Assembly (NCBI GenBank): GCA_029778535.1
Contig: JAKOQB010000124.1
Location: forward strand, 62,001 to 126,000
Origin: Pseudomonadota bacterium
GTDB lineage: Bacteria; Pseudomonadota; Gammaproteobacteria; Burkholderiales; Burkholderiaceae_F
Reading direction: 5' to 3'
Length of the DNA: 64,000 nt
The translations under genes were made by a program, and so were the position numbers. The notes under the pieces were generated by a model that saw nothing but the letters and a program-made list of their open reading frames with translations, ran no database searches and was not told the DNA's origin. Numbering within the stretch: position 1 is the stretch's first letter; each line of letters begins with the position of its first letter. Of the stretch, positions 55,318-63,758 are shown piece after piece.

Positions 55318-58300
55318 CTATTCGCGCAGCCGCCGGCTTGCTGCCGTCACGATTGCCCGGTTGATCGGATTGCGACTGAGAAAGCTGTCGCGGAATTCAT
55401 CGGGAACGCTCGATTGCGCTGTCTGATGAATCCAGTCACGAGCGCGCCTCAGTGCCGCCGTGGCCGACGCGGGATCATGGTTGGCTTCGAAGACTTCGTA
55501 GGCAATCCACCAGGCTTCGGCGAAGTACATGTCGGCGGGTCGCGTCGAATCAAGGCGCGGCAGCAGCCGATGCATTTCGGCCGCGCCCGCGCTTGCGTCG
55601 CCGGCACGCAGCCGGTGCTGCGCCGTCAATAGCCGCGCCTTCATCGCGACGCCTTCGTATTCCAGTGTCTCGGCGCGACGCCAAACGTCCTCGCACCGAG
55701 CCACTGCGTTTTCGGCGGGGCGCGCCAGCGTTTCTTCCAGCTCGGCGAGCATCTGGATGTAAGCGTCCCCGTGTGCGCCGAGCTCGACCAGCGCCTCTCG
55801 AATCTTCGCTGCTCCGCTGCGACCGAGAACGCGATCGATGCGCGCTTCCAGCGTGCAGCGCCGGGCGCGTACCGAATCCATCGAAGGAGGCGCGTACTGC
55901 AGTGCCTTTCTGGCGCGCGCGGCCTGTCCGAGATCGAGCAACACGTTGGCTAGGTGGTTGCTGGCAACGGCGATCCATAGCGTCTGCCCGTCGCGCCGGA
56001 AGACTTCGATCGCCGCTTCGAGGCTCGCGAGCGCCTCGCGATAGCGACCCAGCATCGCGCTGAACATGCCGATGTACATGTCGATCGCGGCGCCGGGCGG
56101 ACCTCCGGTTTCGCCCAGCTGCGCGCGCAGCGCCCGCGCACGCAGCGCCTGTTCGAGCGCGGCATCGAAACGACCGAGATTGCCCTGCGTGAGGGCAAAG
56201 TTCGAGGTCAGCGTCGCCAGTTCACCATAGTCGCCCAATTCGCGCGCGTTCTCGATCGCCCGCGACAGCGCCTCCGCGGCCAGGCGCAAGCGTCGCGCGG
56301 AATTCAGCACATAGGCATAGTCACCCCAGAATTTTCCGCGCTGCTCGCGCGTTCCCTCGCGTTCGACGGCCTCGCGAAACCCCTCGATCAGCGGCAGCGC
56401 CTCGGCCGCGCGCTCCTGCTGCGCCAGGCCGATTGCCAGCAGGCGCGCGGCCTCGAATTTCGGTCCCCACGCGTCGAATTCGCTCGCCAGGTCGTACGCC
56501 TCGCGTGCGGCCGCGATCCCGGCCGCGTGGTCGGCCGCCATCAGTCGCAGATGCGCCTGCGCGGTCAATGCGGCGGCGCGCTGCTCTGTGGTCCGGGCCT
56601 CGCGGATCAGCGAATCGACCACCTCGGTCGCACGCTGGACACCGCCGATCAGGATCAGCGATTCCACGCTTTCGCGCCGCGCATCGAAGGCCGCATCGTG
56701 TTCCCCCACGCGCTCGAAGCATTCGCAGGCGCGCCGCCATTGCTCGATCTCGTGCGAACGCTGTGACATGCGGCGTGCGTCCAACGCTGCCGCAGTGAAT
56801 GCCCGTCCGGCGCGGCTCCATTCCTGCGCGTCAGACCAGTGCGGCGCAACGCGGGCCGCCGGCGCTCCGTGCGCTTCGAGATAGGCAGCCACGTCGCGAT
56901 GCAGAACCTGTGCGATCGGCGCCGGCACCGAACGCTGCGCTGTTTCCAGAATCAGGTCGTGCGCGAACGCGTCGTCGCGCAGGATGTGCGCCGCTTCAAG
57001 TTCGCGCCATGGCTCGGAGAGGTCGAGCGCGTGCACGCCGAGCACGTGTGCCGCAAGCCCGGCGCTGAAGTCCTGTCCGGCCAGCGCAGCGACGCGCGCG
57101 AGCTTTAGCGCATGCGGCGTGAGCTGCCGCAAGCGGCGCTCGATCAGCTCGCCCACGCTCGCGGGCGTCGGCAGCCGCGGCCCGCCCGGAAGCGCGGCGC
57201 CGCCCTGCGCGAGCAGCGCGCCGAGCGTCTCCAGCACGAACAGCGGATTGCCGCCCGTATGCCGCACGAGCAGCGGCGCGAGCCGCGCAGCGTCGACACT
57301 CGGCAGCGCCAGCGAGTCGAGCAATTCGCGCACTGCCGGCTCGTCGAGCGGCCCGAGCGTCACGTGCGCGTGCGTGCCGGCGTCCTGCTGCGCGAGCCAC
57401 GCGTCGACCGCGGCCGGCAGTTCGTTCGCGCGCACGCCGAACAGCCAGAACACCCGCGCGTCGGCCGCCATCGCGAGCGCCGGCAGCACCTCGAGCGTGG
57501 CCTGGTCGGCGAAGTGCAGGTCGTCGAGAGCGAGAATGCGCAGCCCGGCCTCGTGCCACTGTTCGAACGCGTGCGCGGCCGCCAGCCGCAGCCGCAGCGG
57601 CTCGAACTTCGCGGAGGTCTCGCCGAGTTCGGGCAGCACGTGCGCCAGTTCGGCGCCGACCCAGTCGTCGGCTGGCGCGCCATGGCGGCGGACCAGCGCC
57701 CGCAGCAGCGCGGCGAGCGTCGCATACGGCACGCGCGCATCGCCGGGGCGGCTTCCGGCCACGAGCGCGTTTCCGTGCGCCTGCGCGAAATCGGACAGAA
57801 GTCGCGTCTTGCCCATCCCAGGCTCGCCCGCCACCACGACCACGCGCAGGCTGTCGCACCAATGTTCGAGCAACTGCCACTCGCGTTGGCGCCCGACCAG
57901 CCGCGGCGGCCGCAAGATGGCGACCGATTTCGCCGCCGGCGCCGGCTGCGGCAGCGCGCCGCTCGCCTCGATCAGTCGCGCGAGCTCCAGCGTTTCCTTG
58001 CCGGGCAGCGCGCCGACATGCTGCCGCAGAAGTTCGCGGGAGCGCTCGAACGCCGCCAGCGCCGCCGCGCGGTCGCCGCGCAGATAGTGCAGCCGCATCA
58101 CGCGGCGGTGGGCGTGCTCGAGCGTGGGATCCTCGGCCGCAAGCCGCTGCGCGTAGCGCAGCGCCGGAGCGATGCGGCCGTCGGCTTCGAGCCGCGCCGC
58201 GATCTCGGCCAGCGCGTTGCAGCGCGCGGTGCGCCACTGATCGCGTGCGACGCTGACCCATTCGGACAGTTCGAGGCAATCGCCGTAGTCGAGCTCGCCG

Positions 58301-58698
58301 AGCAGCTCGCCGGTCGCGGCATCCGGGTCGTCCAGCAGCCGCGGGCCGAGCGCCTCGAGATCGTGCCGCACGTCCTCCGCGAGCGCGAGCATGGCGCCGG
58401 GACGCACCACATCACCCGAGGCGAGTCGGCGCAGGCGGAACAGACGCTGGCGCAGGTTGTTGCGCGCGCGCTCTTCGTCGATGTCGGGCCACAGCAGCGC
58501 GGCAACCTTGTTGCGCGGTGTCGGTCCTTCGGCGGCCAGCATCGCCAGCAGCGCCGCGTCCTTGCGCTCGAGCACGTGCGCGCTGCCGCTCGCCAGCACG
58601 AGGCACGGCAGGTTCAGCAACTGCAGGCGCAGCCGCGTCGCGGCCGCCGCTGTCGCCAGAACCTGCGCGTCGGATCCGGTTGAAGCCGCCTCGCCCAT
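55318..58698 (-). CDS. Large SARP-like transcriptional activator (wHTH-BTAD-ATPase-TPR)
   Basis: 1126 residues. The N-terminal winged helix (about 30-95) is followed by a bacterial transcriptional activation domain (BTAD; WVSVARDQWRTARCNALAEI, RRVMRLHYLRGDRAAAL), then an STAND/AAA-type ATPase with Walker A GEPGMGKTRLL around Lys297 and Walker B ILALDDLHFAD near 390, and a long C-terminal TPR-like helical region. SARP-family activators bind heptamer direct repeats with an 11-bp period, and such repeats flank the neighbouring genes here. ATG 58698 with GGAGG is chosen; the track start overlaps a TATGAT -10-like box, supporting the shorter start. Confidence 0.88.
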   Translation of the reverse strand: MGEAASTGSDAQVLATAAAATRLRLQLLNLPCLVLASGSAHVLERKDAALLAMLAAEGPTPRNKVAALLWPDIDEERARNNLRQRLFRLRRLASGDVVRPGAMLALAEDVRHDLEALGPRLLDDPDAATGELLGELDYGDCLELSEWVSVARDQWRTARCNALAEIAARLEADGRIAPALRYAQRLAAEDPTLEHAHRRVMRLHYLRGDRAAALAAFERSRELLRQHVGALPGKETLELARLIEASGALPQPAPAAKSVAILRPPRLVGRQREWQLLEHWCDSLRVVVVAGEPGMGKTRLLSDFAQAHGNALVAGSRPGDARVPYATLAALLRALVRRHGAPADDWVGAELAHVLPELGETSAKFEPLRLRLAAAHAFEQWHEAGLRILALDDLHFADQATLEVLPALAMAADARVFWLFGVRANELPAAVDAWLAQQDAGTHAHVTLGPLDEPAVRELLDSLALPSVDAARLAPLLVRHTGGNPLFVLETLGALLAQGGAALPGGPRLPTPASVGELIERRLRQLTPHALKLARVAALAGQDFSAGLAAHVLGVHALDLSEPWRELEAAHILRDDAFAHDLILETAQRSVPAPIAQVLHRDVAAYLEAHGAPAARVAPHWSDAQEWSRAGRAFTAAALDARRMSQRSHEIEQWRRACECFERVGEHDAAFDARRESVESLILIGGVQRATEVVDSLIREARTTEQRAAALTAQAHLRLMAADHAAGIAAAREAYDLASEFDAWGPKFEAARLLAIGLAQQERAAEALPLIEGFREAVEREGTREQRGKFWGDYAYVLNSARRLRLAAEALSRAIENARELGDYGELATLTSNFALTQGNLGRFDAALEQALRARALRAQLGETGGPPGAAIDMYIGMFSAMLGRYREALASLEAAIEVFRRDGQTLWIAVASNHLANVLLDLGQAARARKALQYAPPSMDSVRARRCTLEARIDRVLGRSGAAKIREALVELGAHGDAYIQMLAELEETLARPAENAVARCEDVWRRAETLEYEGVAMKARLLTAQHRLRAGDASAGAAEMHRLLPRLDSTRPADMYFAEAWWIAYEVFEANHDPASATAALRRARDWIHQTAQSSVPDEFRDSFLSRNPINRAIVTAASRRLRE

Positions 58699-58771
58699 CG
58701 GCCCCTCCGCAAACCGCAGCAGCAGCCGCAGGCGCAAGTTGCCACGCGGTCCGCCGGGTGCGATGGGGCCG

Positions 58772-58777
58772 ATCATA
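58772..58777 (-). promoter_or_regulatory. Candidate -10 of the SARP-like gene
   Basis: TATGAT on the minus strand, 73 bp before the ATG at 58698. The -35 region is weak (TTAGCC at 18 bp), and no CGGTAAC pair is seen here, so the regulator may not be autoregulated by this site. Confidence 0.4.
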
Positions 58778-58966
58778 AGCAGATGCTCACCCGCCGGCTA
58801 ATCGGTACCAACCCACCCACCCCACGCTCGGGTGGCTATCGCGATCGCCGGGGCGGATGTCGATTTCGACACTTCGTCGCGCGCGGTCTGGCCGCGGCGG
58901 CGCCGGTTCGCTGCTTGCGGGGGACCGGCGACGCCGCGGCAGACACGCGACAGCCTACGCCTTTGG

Positions 58967-59887
58967 CTATTTCTTGGCCGGCGGCTTGGCGCCGGTCGCG
59001 GCCGGCGCCTGATTGAGCTCCTTCGACGCCGGCGTCGAGCCGCCGTCGACGCCGAGGCGGCCGCCGGTGCCCAGGCCGCCGCGCACGGTCTGCGCCTTGT
59101 AGTTCTTAAGCGCGCCAACCATCTGATTGAACGAGTCGGCAAATGCCGCGGTGATGATCTTGCCCTGCGGCGTGTTCGAGTACGCGCCCGCGCCCGCGCC
59201 GAGCCCGCCGCCGAAGAGCCCCCCGGCGATGTTGAAGTCGTAGTTCTTGGCACTTCCTTCGGCCGCCGAGATCTGCACGCCCGAGCGGTTGTCGATCAGC
59301 AGCAGCGTGGTGGCCGCCTCGTTCGATTTGAGACCGCCCGCGACCACGCCGGCTGCCGCGCCCAGGAAGCCCAGCCCGCCGAGCGCGCCGCCGATGCCGC
59401 CGGTGCCCTTCTGCGCGAACTGGATGCTCGGCCGCATCGTGTAGTCGGCGGCGACCATCTGGCCCTTGCCGAAGTTGCTGCCGCCGCGCATCTCGCCGGA
59501 CTGCTGCAACGCGCGCTCCTGCGTCATCGCGGCCATGCCGGAGGCGCTGCGCTCGACGATCACGAAGCAGTTCGACTGCTGGATCATCAGCCGCAGCACC
59601 GGCACGGTCGAGCCGAGGTTGTACTGGCGCAGCTGCACGTACCACGGCGCGGCCGAGTCTTCCTCGACGGCGAGCGTGCCGAGCGTCTCGTCGCAGCGGG
59701 TGAGCTGCGTGTTCTGGCCCTGCGCCGTCTCCCCGCCGGCCGCGCCGGTCACGGTGCCCTTCGATCCTCCCATCGTCGGCATCGTGCCGCCGCAGCTCGC
59801 CAGCGCCAGTAGGATCGCCGACGCCAATGTTGAACGCGTGAACACTGCGCGCAGATCCGCCGCGCGCGTCGCCCGAATCGAATTCAT
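58967..59887 (-). CDS. CsgG-like lipoprotein
   Basis: 306 residues. A signal peptide with the lipobox LASC (Cys32) is followed by a beta-rich protein with RLMIQQSNCFVIVERSASGMAAMTQERALQQSG, matching the CsgG/curli-secretion family, in which a transmembrane hairpin region forms an outer membrane channel. A Gly-rich part (GGIGGALGGLGFLGAAAG) and a Gly/Ala-rich tail follow. Whether it forms a pore cannot be read. A CGGTAAC/CAGTAAC pair (SARP site 2) lies about 70 bp upstream. Confidence 0.8.
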   Translation of the reverse strand: MNSIRATRAADLRAVFTRSTLASAILLALASCGGTMPTMGGSKGTVTGAAGGETAQGQNTQLTRCDETLGTLAVEEDSAAPWYVQLRQYNLGSTVPVLRLMIQQSNCFVIVERSASGMAAMTQERALQQSGEMRGGSNFGKGQMVAADYTMRPSIQFAQKGTGGIGGALGGLGFLGAAAGVVAGGLKSNEAATTLLLIDNRSGVQISAAEGSAKNYDFNIAGGLFGGGLGAGAGAYSNTPQGKIITAAFADSFNQMVGALKNYKAQTVRGGLGTGGRLGVDGGSTPASKELNQAPAATGAKPPAKK

Positions 59888-59940
59888 CTCCACCCCCGCA
59901 CTGGTTGATCGCCGATCCCCCACGGACTCGGCGAGGCGCC

Positions 59941-59975
59941 AATGTGCACCAGTCGCCGTTACTGCGGCGTTACCG
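59941..59975 (-). promoter_or_regulatory. SARP-type operator/promoter 2 (CGGTAAC/CAGTAAC pair)
   Basis: Minus strand: CGGTAAC at 59975-59969 and CAGTAAC at 59964-59958, period 11 bp, 6 of 7 bases conserved in the second unit. CACATT (59946-59941) starts 11 nt later. It lies between the stop of the 59979 lipoprotein gene and the start of the CsgG-like gene. Confidence 0.65.
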
Positions 59976-59978
59976 GGA

Positions 59979-61769
59979 TCACGGCACGAAGGTCGTCACG
60001 CGCGTCACTCCCGCCGCATCGCTGCGGTAGAAGAAGAGGTCGGTCGTGAAGCTGGTGCCGATCAATGCATTGGCGACGAAGAGATCCGGCTGGCGCCACA
60101 ACGTACCGGTGTTCGTGTTCGCCACCGTGATGAAGGCGCCGGCCGGCAGGCTGCCGTAGTTGACCAGCACGTTGCGCGTCGGGCCTTCGTACGCCCGCAG
60201 CGACGCGCCGGAGAACGTGGTGACGCCGGGCGGCAGCGCATGCGCGACGAGGATCGCATACCAGCCGGTCTCGTTGCGGATCGCGGACAGCGGATTGGCC
60301 AGATGCACGCCGATCGTGTAGGCGTCGGCGATCTGCTGCGGATTGCCGCCGTCGGACTGGACGATGCCGAGCGTCTTGCCGCTCGATGTCGAGGTCGGCA
60401 CCCCCACCGACGCGTAATACACGTTCTCTCCGGACGGAAACGCGCTGGCGAGGAACGCCGGCTGCGCGATCGATGCCAGCGTCGTGACGCTGCCGCCGGT
60501 CTTCGGCACCGAGCGCAGGTTGCCGGCGGCGGCGAAGATCACGCGCGTCGGCGTCGTGCCCCAGATGTTCGGCGGCCCGGACGTCTCGGTTGCCAGCGTC
60601 GTGACCGCCAGCGTGTCGGTCACGCGCACGACGCGCCCGCCCGAGCTGGTGTTCACGACGAGGTACATGCCGCTCGAATCGGGCGCGCCGCCGATTGCGG
60701 TTTCGCCCGCCGCGAGGCTGAACAGCGTGGTCGGACCGGCTCCGTTCTTCAGGTCGTACGCGCGCACGTCGCTGCCGTCCTGATAGACGAAGATGTCCTT
60801 GGCCGCATTGACCAGCCGCCCGACGCGGGCGAATGTCCCGCCGCTGACGGTGAACAGCGGCGCCGGATTGGCGAAGCTCGCATCGACGCGCTGGATCTGG
60901 TTGCCGGTGCGGACCACGAATCCCGTCAGCTCGCCCGCGTTGCCGTTGATGGACGTGATCGGGGTGGCGGTCGTCGACAGCGGCGCATCGGTGTCGGCCA
61001 TGTTCAGCCGGACGCCGAGGTACGTGTCGTCGGCGGTGTTGCAGGCGAGGTCGGGTCCGGGCGCGCGATAGACGAGGACGGTCCGATCGGGATTCGGTGC
61101 GTCCGCGCCCAGCAGCTCGCCGAACAGGCCCGACTTCGCACACAACTGCGGAGTCGCGACCGAACTGAGCACCGTGGGCGCCGGCGTGCCACCGCTCTTC
61201 AGCAGGTCGAGCCGATACAGCCGCGCGCCCTTCGCGTACACGAGATAGCGCGTGTTCAGTTGCGTCAGATTGCCCGATCCGTCGAGCACCTGCGCGGCGG
61301 CGCCGCCCTGCAGGACCCAGTTGCCGCTCTCGACCACGACCCCCGGCGTCGGCGCATTCGGGTCGACCAGCGTCAGGTTCGCGCTCGGCACCGTGATCGG
61401 ACCGGACGCCGTGTTGATCGTCGTCTGCGCCGGCGTGCCGGCGCCGGCCCACAGCCAGTAACTCGATGCCGACGGCGCCGGCGCGGGCGTCGGTGCAGGC
61501 GCGGGCGTCGGTGCCGGAGACGGCGCAGGCGACGGTGCTGGTGTGGGCGCCGGCGGCGGCGTGGGTGTCGGCGCGGGCGGCGGCGCCGGGCTCGGCGCCG
61601 GAGCAGGCGCGGGCGACGGTGCGGGCGAAGGCGCCGGTGACGGTGCTGGCGACGGCGTCGGCGAAGGCGACGGCGACGGACTCGATCCGCCGCAAGCCGT
61701 CAATGCGGACAGCGCCAGAGCGCCCGCGACGCAGGCGCCAAAGAGTTTCCTTTCGACCCCACGTGCCAT
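59979..61769 (-). CDS. Lipoprotein with Pro/Ser/Ala-rich linker and beta-propeller-like body
   Basis: 596 residues. The lipobox LTAC (Cys26) is followed by about 70 residues of Pro/Ser/Ala/Thr repeats (SPSPSPTPSPAPSP...), a rigid spacer holding the C-terminal domain away from the outer membrane. The ~490-residue body has repeated beta strands and a TolB/six-blade-like flavour (GAPDSSGMYLVVNTSSGG, VIFAAAGNLRSVPKTGG). No catalytic motif is seen. Site 3 of the candidate SARP regulon lies about 65 bp upstream. Confidence 0.72.
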   Translation of the reverse strand: MARGVERKLFGACVAGALALSALTACGGSSPSPSPSPTPSPAPSPAPSPAPSPAPAPAPSPAPPPAPTPTPPPAPTPAPSPAPSPAPTPAPAPTPAPAPSASSYWLWAGAGTPAQTTINTASGPITVPSANLTLVDPNAPTPGVVVESGNWVLQGGAAAQVLDGSGNLTQLNTRYLVYAKGARLYRLDLLKSGGTPAPTVLSSVATPQLCAKSGLFGELLGADAPNPDRTVLVYRAPGPDLACNTADDTYLGVRLNMADTDAPLSTTATPITSINGNAGELTGFVVRTGNQIQRVDASFANPAPLFTVSGGTFARVGRLVNAAKDIFVYQDGSDVRAYDLKNGAGPTTLFSLAAGETAIGGAPDSSGMYLVVNTSSGGRVVRVTDTLAVTTLATETSGPPNIWGTTPTRVIFAAAGNLRSVPKTGGSVTTLASIAQPAFLASAFPSGENVYYASVGVPTSTSSGKTLGIVQSDGGNPQQIADAYTIGVHLANPLSAIRNETGWYAILVAHALPPGVTTFSGASLRAYEGPTRNVLVNYGSLPAGAFITVANTNTGTLWRQPDLFVANALIGTSFTTDLFFYRSDAAGVTRVTTFVP

Positions 61770-61816
61770 CGCAGCCTCTCCTCGTTGACCCCGACGCGGC
61801 GCGTCGAGCGGAGGCG

Positions 61817-61851
61817 AACCTAGCTGGGCGTGTGTTACCGGCGCGTTACCG
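61817..61851 (-). promoter_or_regulatory. SARP-type operator/promoter 3 (CGGTAAC pair)
   Basis: Minus strand: CGGTAAC at 61851-61845 and 61840-61834, period 11 bp, both perfect (within CCGGTAACGCGCCGGTAAC). TAGGTT (61822-61817) starts 11 nt after the second unit. It is upstream of the 59979-61769 lipoprotein gene. Confidence 0.72.
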
Positions 61852-61862
61852 GCAGTGCGGCA

Positions 61863-62966
61863 TCATTCGTTGAGCGCGCGCTCGACCTCGCGCCACAGCA
61901 CCTCGGTCGGCTCGCAGCCGACCGACAGGCGGATGAAACCCTCCGCCACCTGATCGCCCCAGCGCGCGCGGCGCTCGGCGCTGGTATGCACGCCGCCGAA
62001 GCTGGTCGCGGGACGGATGAAGCGGCACGCGCCGATGAAGCGTTCTGCGGCTTCCTTGTCGGCGAGCGTCAAGCCGATCAACGCGCCGAAGCTCGCCATC
62101 TGCGCCTGCGCCAGCGAGTGCGCGGGATGCGAAGGCAGTCCCGGGTAACGCACGCCGACCACCTTCCGGTGCCCGGCCAACCGCTGCGCGAGTACCAGCG
62201 CGTTCGCGCACATGCGGCTGAATCGCACTTCGAGCGTCTCCAGCCCGCGGTGGACGAGCCACGCCTCGAACGGGCCCGGGATGCTGCCTACGATGCGGCG
62301 CCAGTCGCGAACGCCGGCGATCAGCTCGTCGCTTCTCGACGACACGTGGCCGAACAGCACGTCGGAGTGGCCGTTCAGTGCCTTCGTATCCGCGCTGACG
62401 ACGAAGTCCGCGCCGAGATCGAGCGGCCGCTGGCCGAGCGGCGTCATCGTCGTGTTGTCGACCGCCACCAGCGCGCCGACCGCGTGCGCGCGCTCGACGT
62501 TGGCGGCGATGTCGGCCAGATCGAGCGCGGGATTCGACGGCGTCTCGATCAGCACCAGCCTGTAGCCGGCGAGCTTGTGCGCGCCGAGCTGCGCGGTCGC
62601 CACCGTGTCGACCCGCACGCCGATCGGCGCCAGGTACTTGTCGGCGCAGATGCGCGTCGTGTAGTAGCCGTCGCTCGGCAGCAGCACGCGGTCGCCGGGC
62701 TTGAGCACCGAGGTGAAGATTGCCGCGATCGCCGCCATGCCCGACGGGAACGTGATCGTCTCCGCTTCTTCGAGCGCGGACAGCGACGCCTCGAGCGCGG
62801 TCCAGGTCGGATTGCCCCAGCGCGCGTACTGGTACGCGCCGCCCGGATCGCCCGGCAGCGCGTATACCGACGTGTTGACGATCGGCGGCGAGAACGCCTG
62901 ATTGACCGGCGTCGTCTTGCTCGCCAGATGCAGCATGCGCGCGAAGCGTTCGTCGTCGAGGCTCAT
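61863..62966 (-). CDS. Trans-sulfuration PLP enzyme (cystathionine gamma-lyase/synthase family)
   Basis: 367 residues. The PLP lysine is Lys195 in SADTKALNGHSDVLFG, and YARWGNPTWTALEASLSALE and VLIETPSNPALDLADI are the usual substrate and cofactor segments. It belongs to the Cys/Met metabolism fold-type I family; synthase, lyase and gamma-lyase variants cannot be told apart by eye. It is 3 bp downstream of the 62970 gene on the same strand and is the only obvious metabolic enzyme in this block. Confidence 0.88.
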   Translation of the reverse strand: MSLDDERFARMLHLASKTTPVNQAFSPPIVNTSVYALPGDPGGAYQYARWGNPTWTALEASLSALEEAETITFPSGMAAIAAIFTSVLKPGDRVLLPSDGYYTTRICADKYLAPIGVRVDTVATAQLGAHKLAGYRLVLIETPSNPALDLADIAANVERAHAVGALVAVDNTTMTPLGQRPLDLGADFVVSADTKALNGHSDVLFGHVSSRSDELIAGVRDWRRIVGSIPGPFEAWLVHRGLETLEVRFSRMCANALVLAQRLAGHRKVVGVRYPGLPSHPAHSLAQAQMASFGALIGLTLADKEAAERFIGACRFIRPATSFGGVHTSAERRARWGDQVAEGFIRLSVGCEPTEVLWREVERALNE

Positions 62967-62969
62967 CGC

Positions 62970-63737
62970 TTATTCCCCAAGTACTCCGCGCGGGATGCCG
63001 AGCGCGCTCGGCGTTCTCGGTTCGTCCTTCTCCGCCGGCTCCGCTTCCGGTGGGGCGGCCTCGGGCTGCGCGGCACGTCCGCGCGCTGCCATCGCCGGCA
63101 TGTCCATCGCGACCATGCCCTGGCAAAGGGACTTCATCCGCACCCTGTCGGCCCGCCTCGGCTGCAGCTCGCTCGATGACCGGAACACGATCTCGGGGTT
63201 GCTGCCGCTGCCGCGCGATCCCATCGCGGCGATGAAGTACGCGCGCGCGTGCGGCACCGGCTTCCGTTCGAGCAGCGTCGCATTCGCGCCTTCGCTTTGC
63301 GACAGCTCGATCGCCGGCATGTTGTCTTGAGCGGCACCGGTCGCGAATCTGACGCCATCCGGCACGCCCTGCCCGCTGAACGCATGCTCGCCGACCCGCG
63401 CTGCGTCGTCGCGCGCCATGCGCGTGTCGGTCCTGCTCGGCCACAACGGGCGTCCGGCCGCGCTGAGCGTGCCGCGCCGGGTCGCGCGCCGCGACTGGAA
63501 CACATCGGCGAGATCCTGCGGCGTGGCAGTCGCGAAATCGACCACGCGCGGCAGTCCGGGCCGCACGGTCTCGCCGCCCGTCCCAGTACAGGTACGCCTT
63601 GCCCTTGGGCGTTCGTCGTCGCGCTCGACCAACTCGCGCGCGGTCGCGCCCGGCGCGACCGCTATGCGAGCGCGCGCGCGCACAGCGTCAAACACTTGCA
63701 GCAATCGCCTTCCATCGTTGCTCCCGCCCATGTCCAT
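62970..63737 (-). CDS. Hypothetical protein with two compensating frameshifts near its N-terminus
   Basis: 255 residues as read, from ATG 63737. Between about 63578 and 63612 the codons of this frame lose GC bias, while the neighbouring frame reads KGKAYLYWDG with fully G/C third positions, so the true protein probably follows that frame there and returns (GETVRPGLPRVVDF). The C-terminal part contains MPAIELSQSEGANATLL and SLCQGMVAMDM. No family is certain. It lies 22 bp after the Ig-domain gene on the same strand. Confidence 0.55.
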   Translation of the reverse strand: MDMGGSNDGRRLLQVFDAVRARARIAVAPGATARELVERDDERPRARRTCTGTGGETVRPGLPRVVDFATATPQDLADVFQSRRATRRGTLSAAGRPLWPSRTDTRMARDDAARVGEHAFSGQGVPDGVRFATGAAQDNMPAIELSQSEGANATLLERKPVPHARAYFIAAMGSRGSGSNPEIVFRSSSELQPRRADRVRMKSLCQGMVAMDMPAMAARGRAAQPEAAPPEAEPAEKDEPRTPSALGIPRGVLGE

Positions 63738-63758
63738 TTCAGCGCGACGATACGCCGC

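Noticed and set aside
59466-61640. 724-residue + strand ORF over the lipoprotein gene
   Set aside because: Its C-terminus is the antisense of the Pro/Ser repeat and the rest is Arg-rich; it is a shadow.
61470-61690. GC-rich repetitive DNA considered as an independent repeat element
   Set aside because: It is the coding sequence of the Pro/Ser/Ala linker of the lipoprotein.
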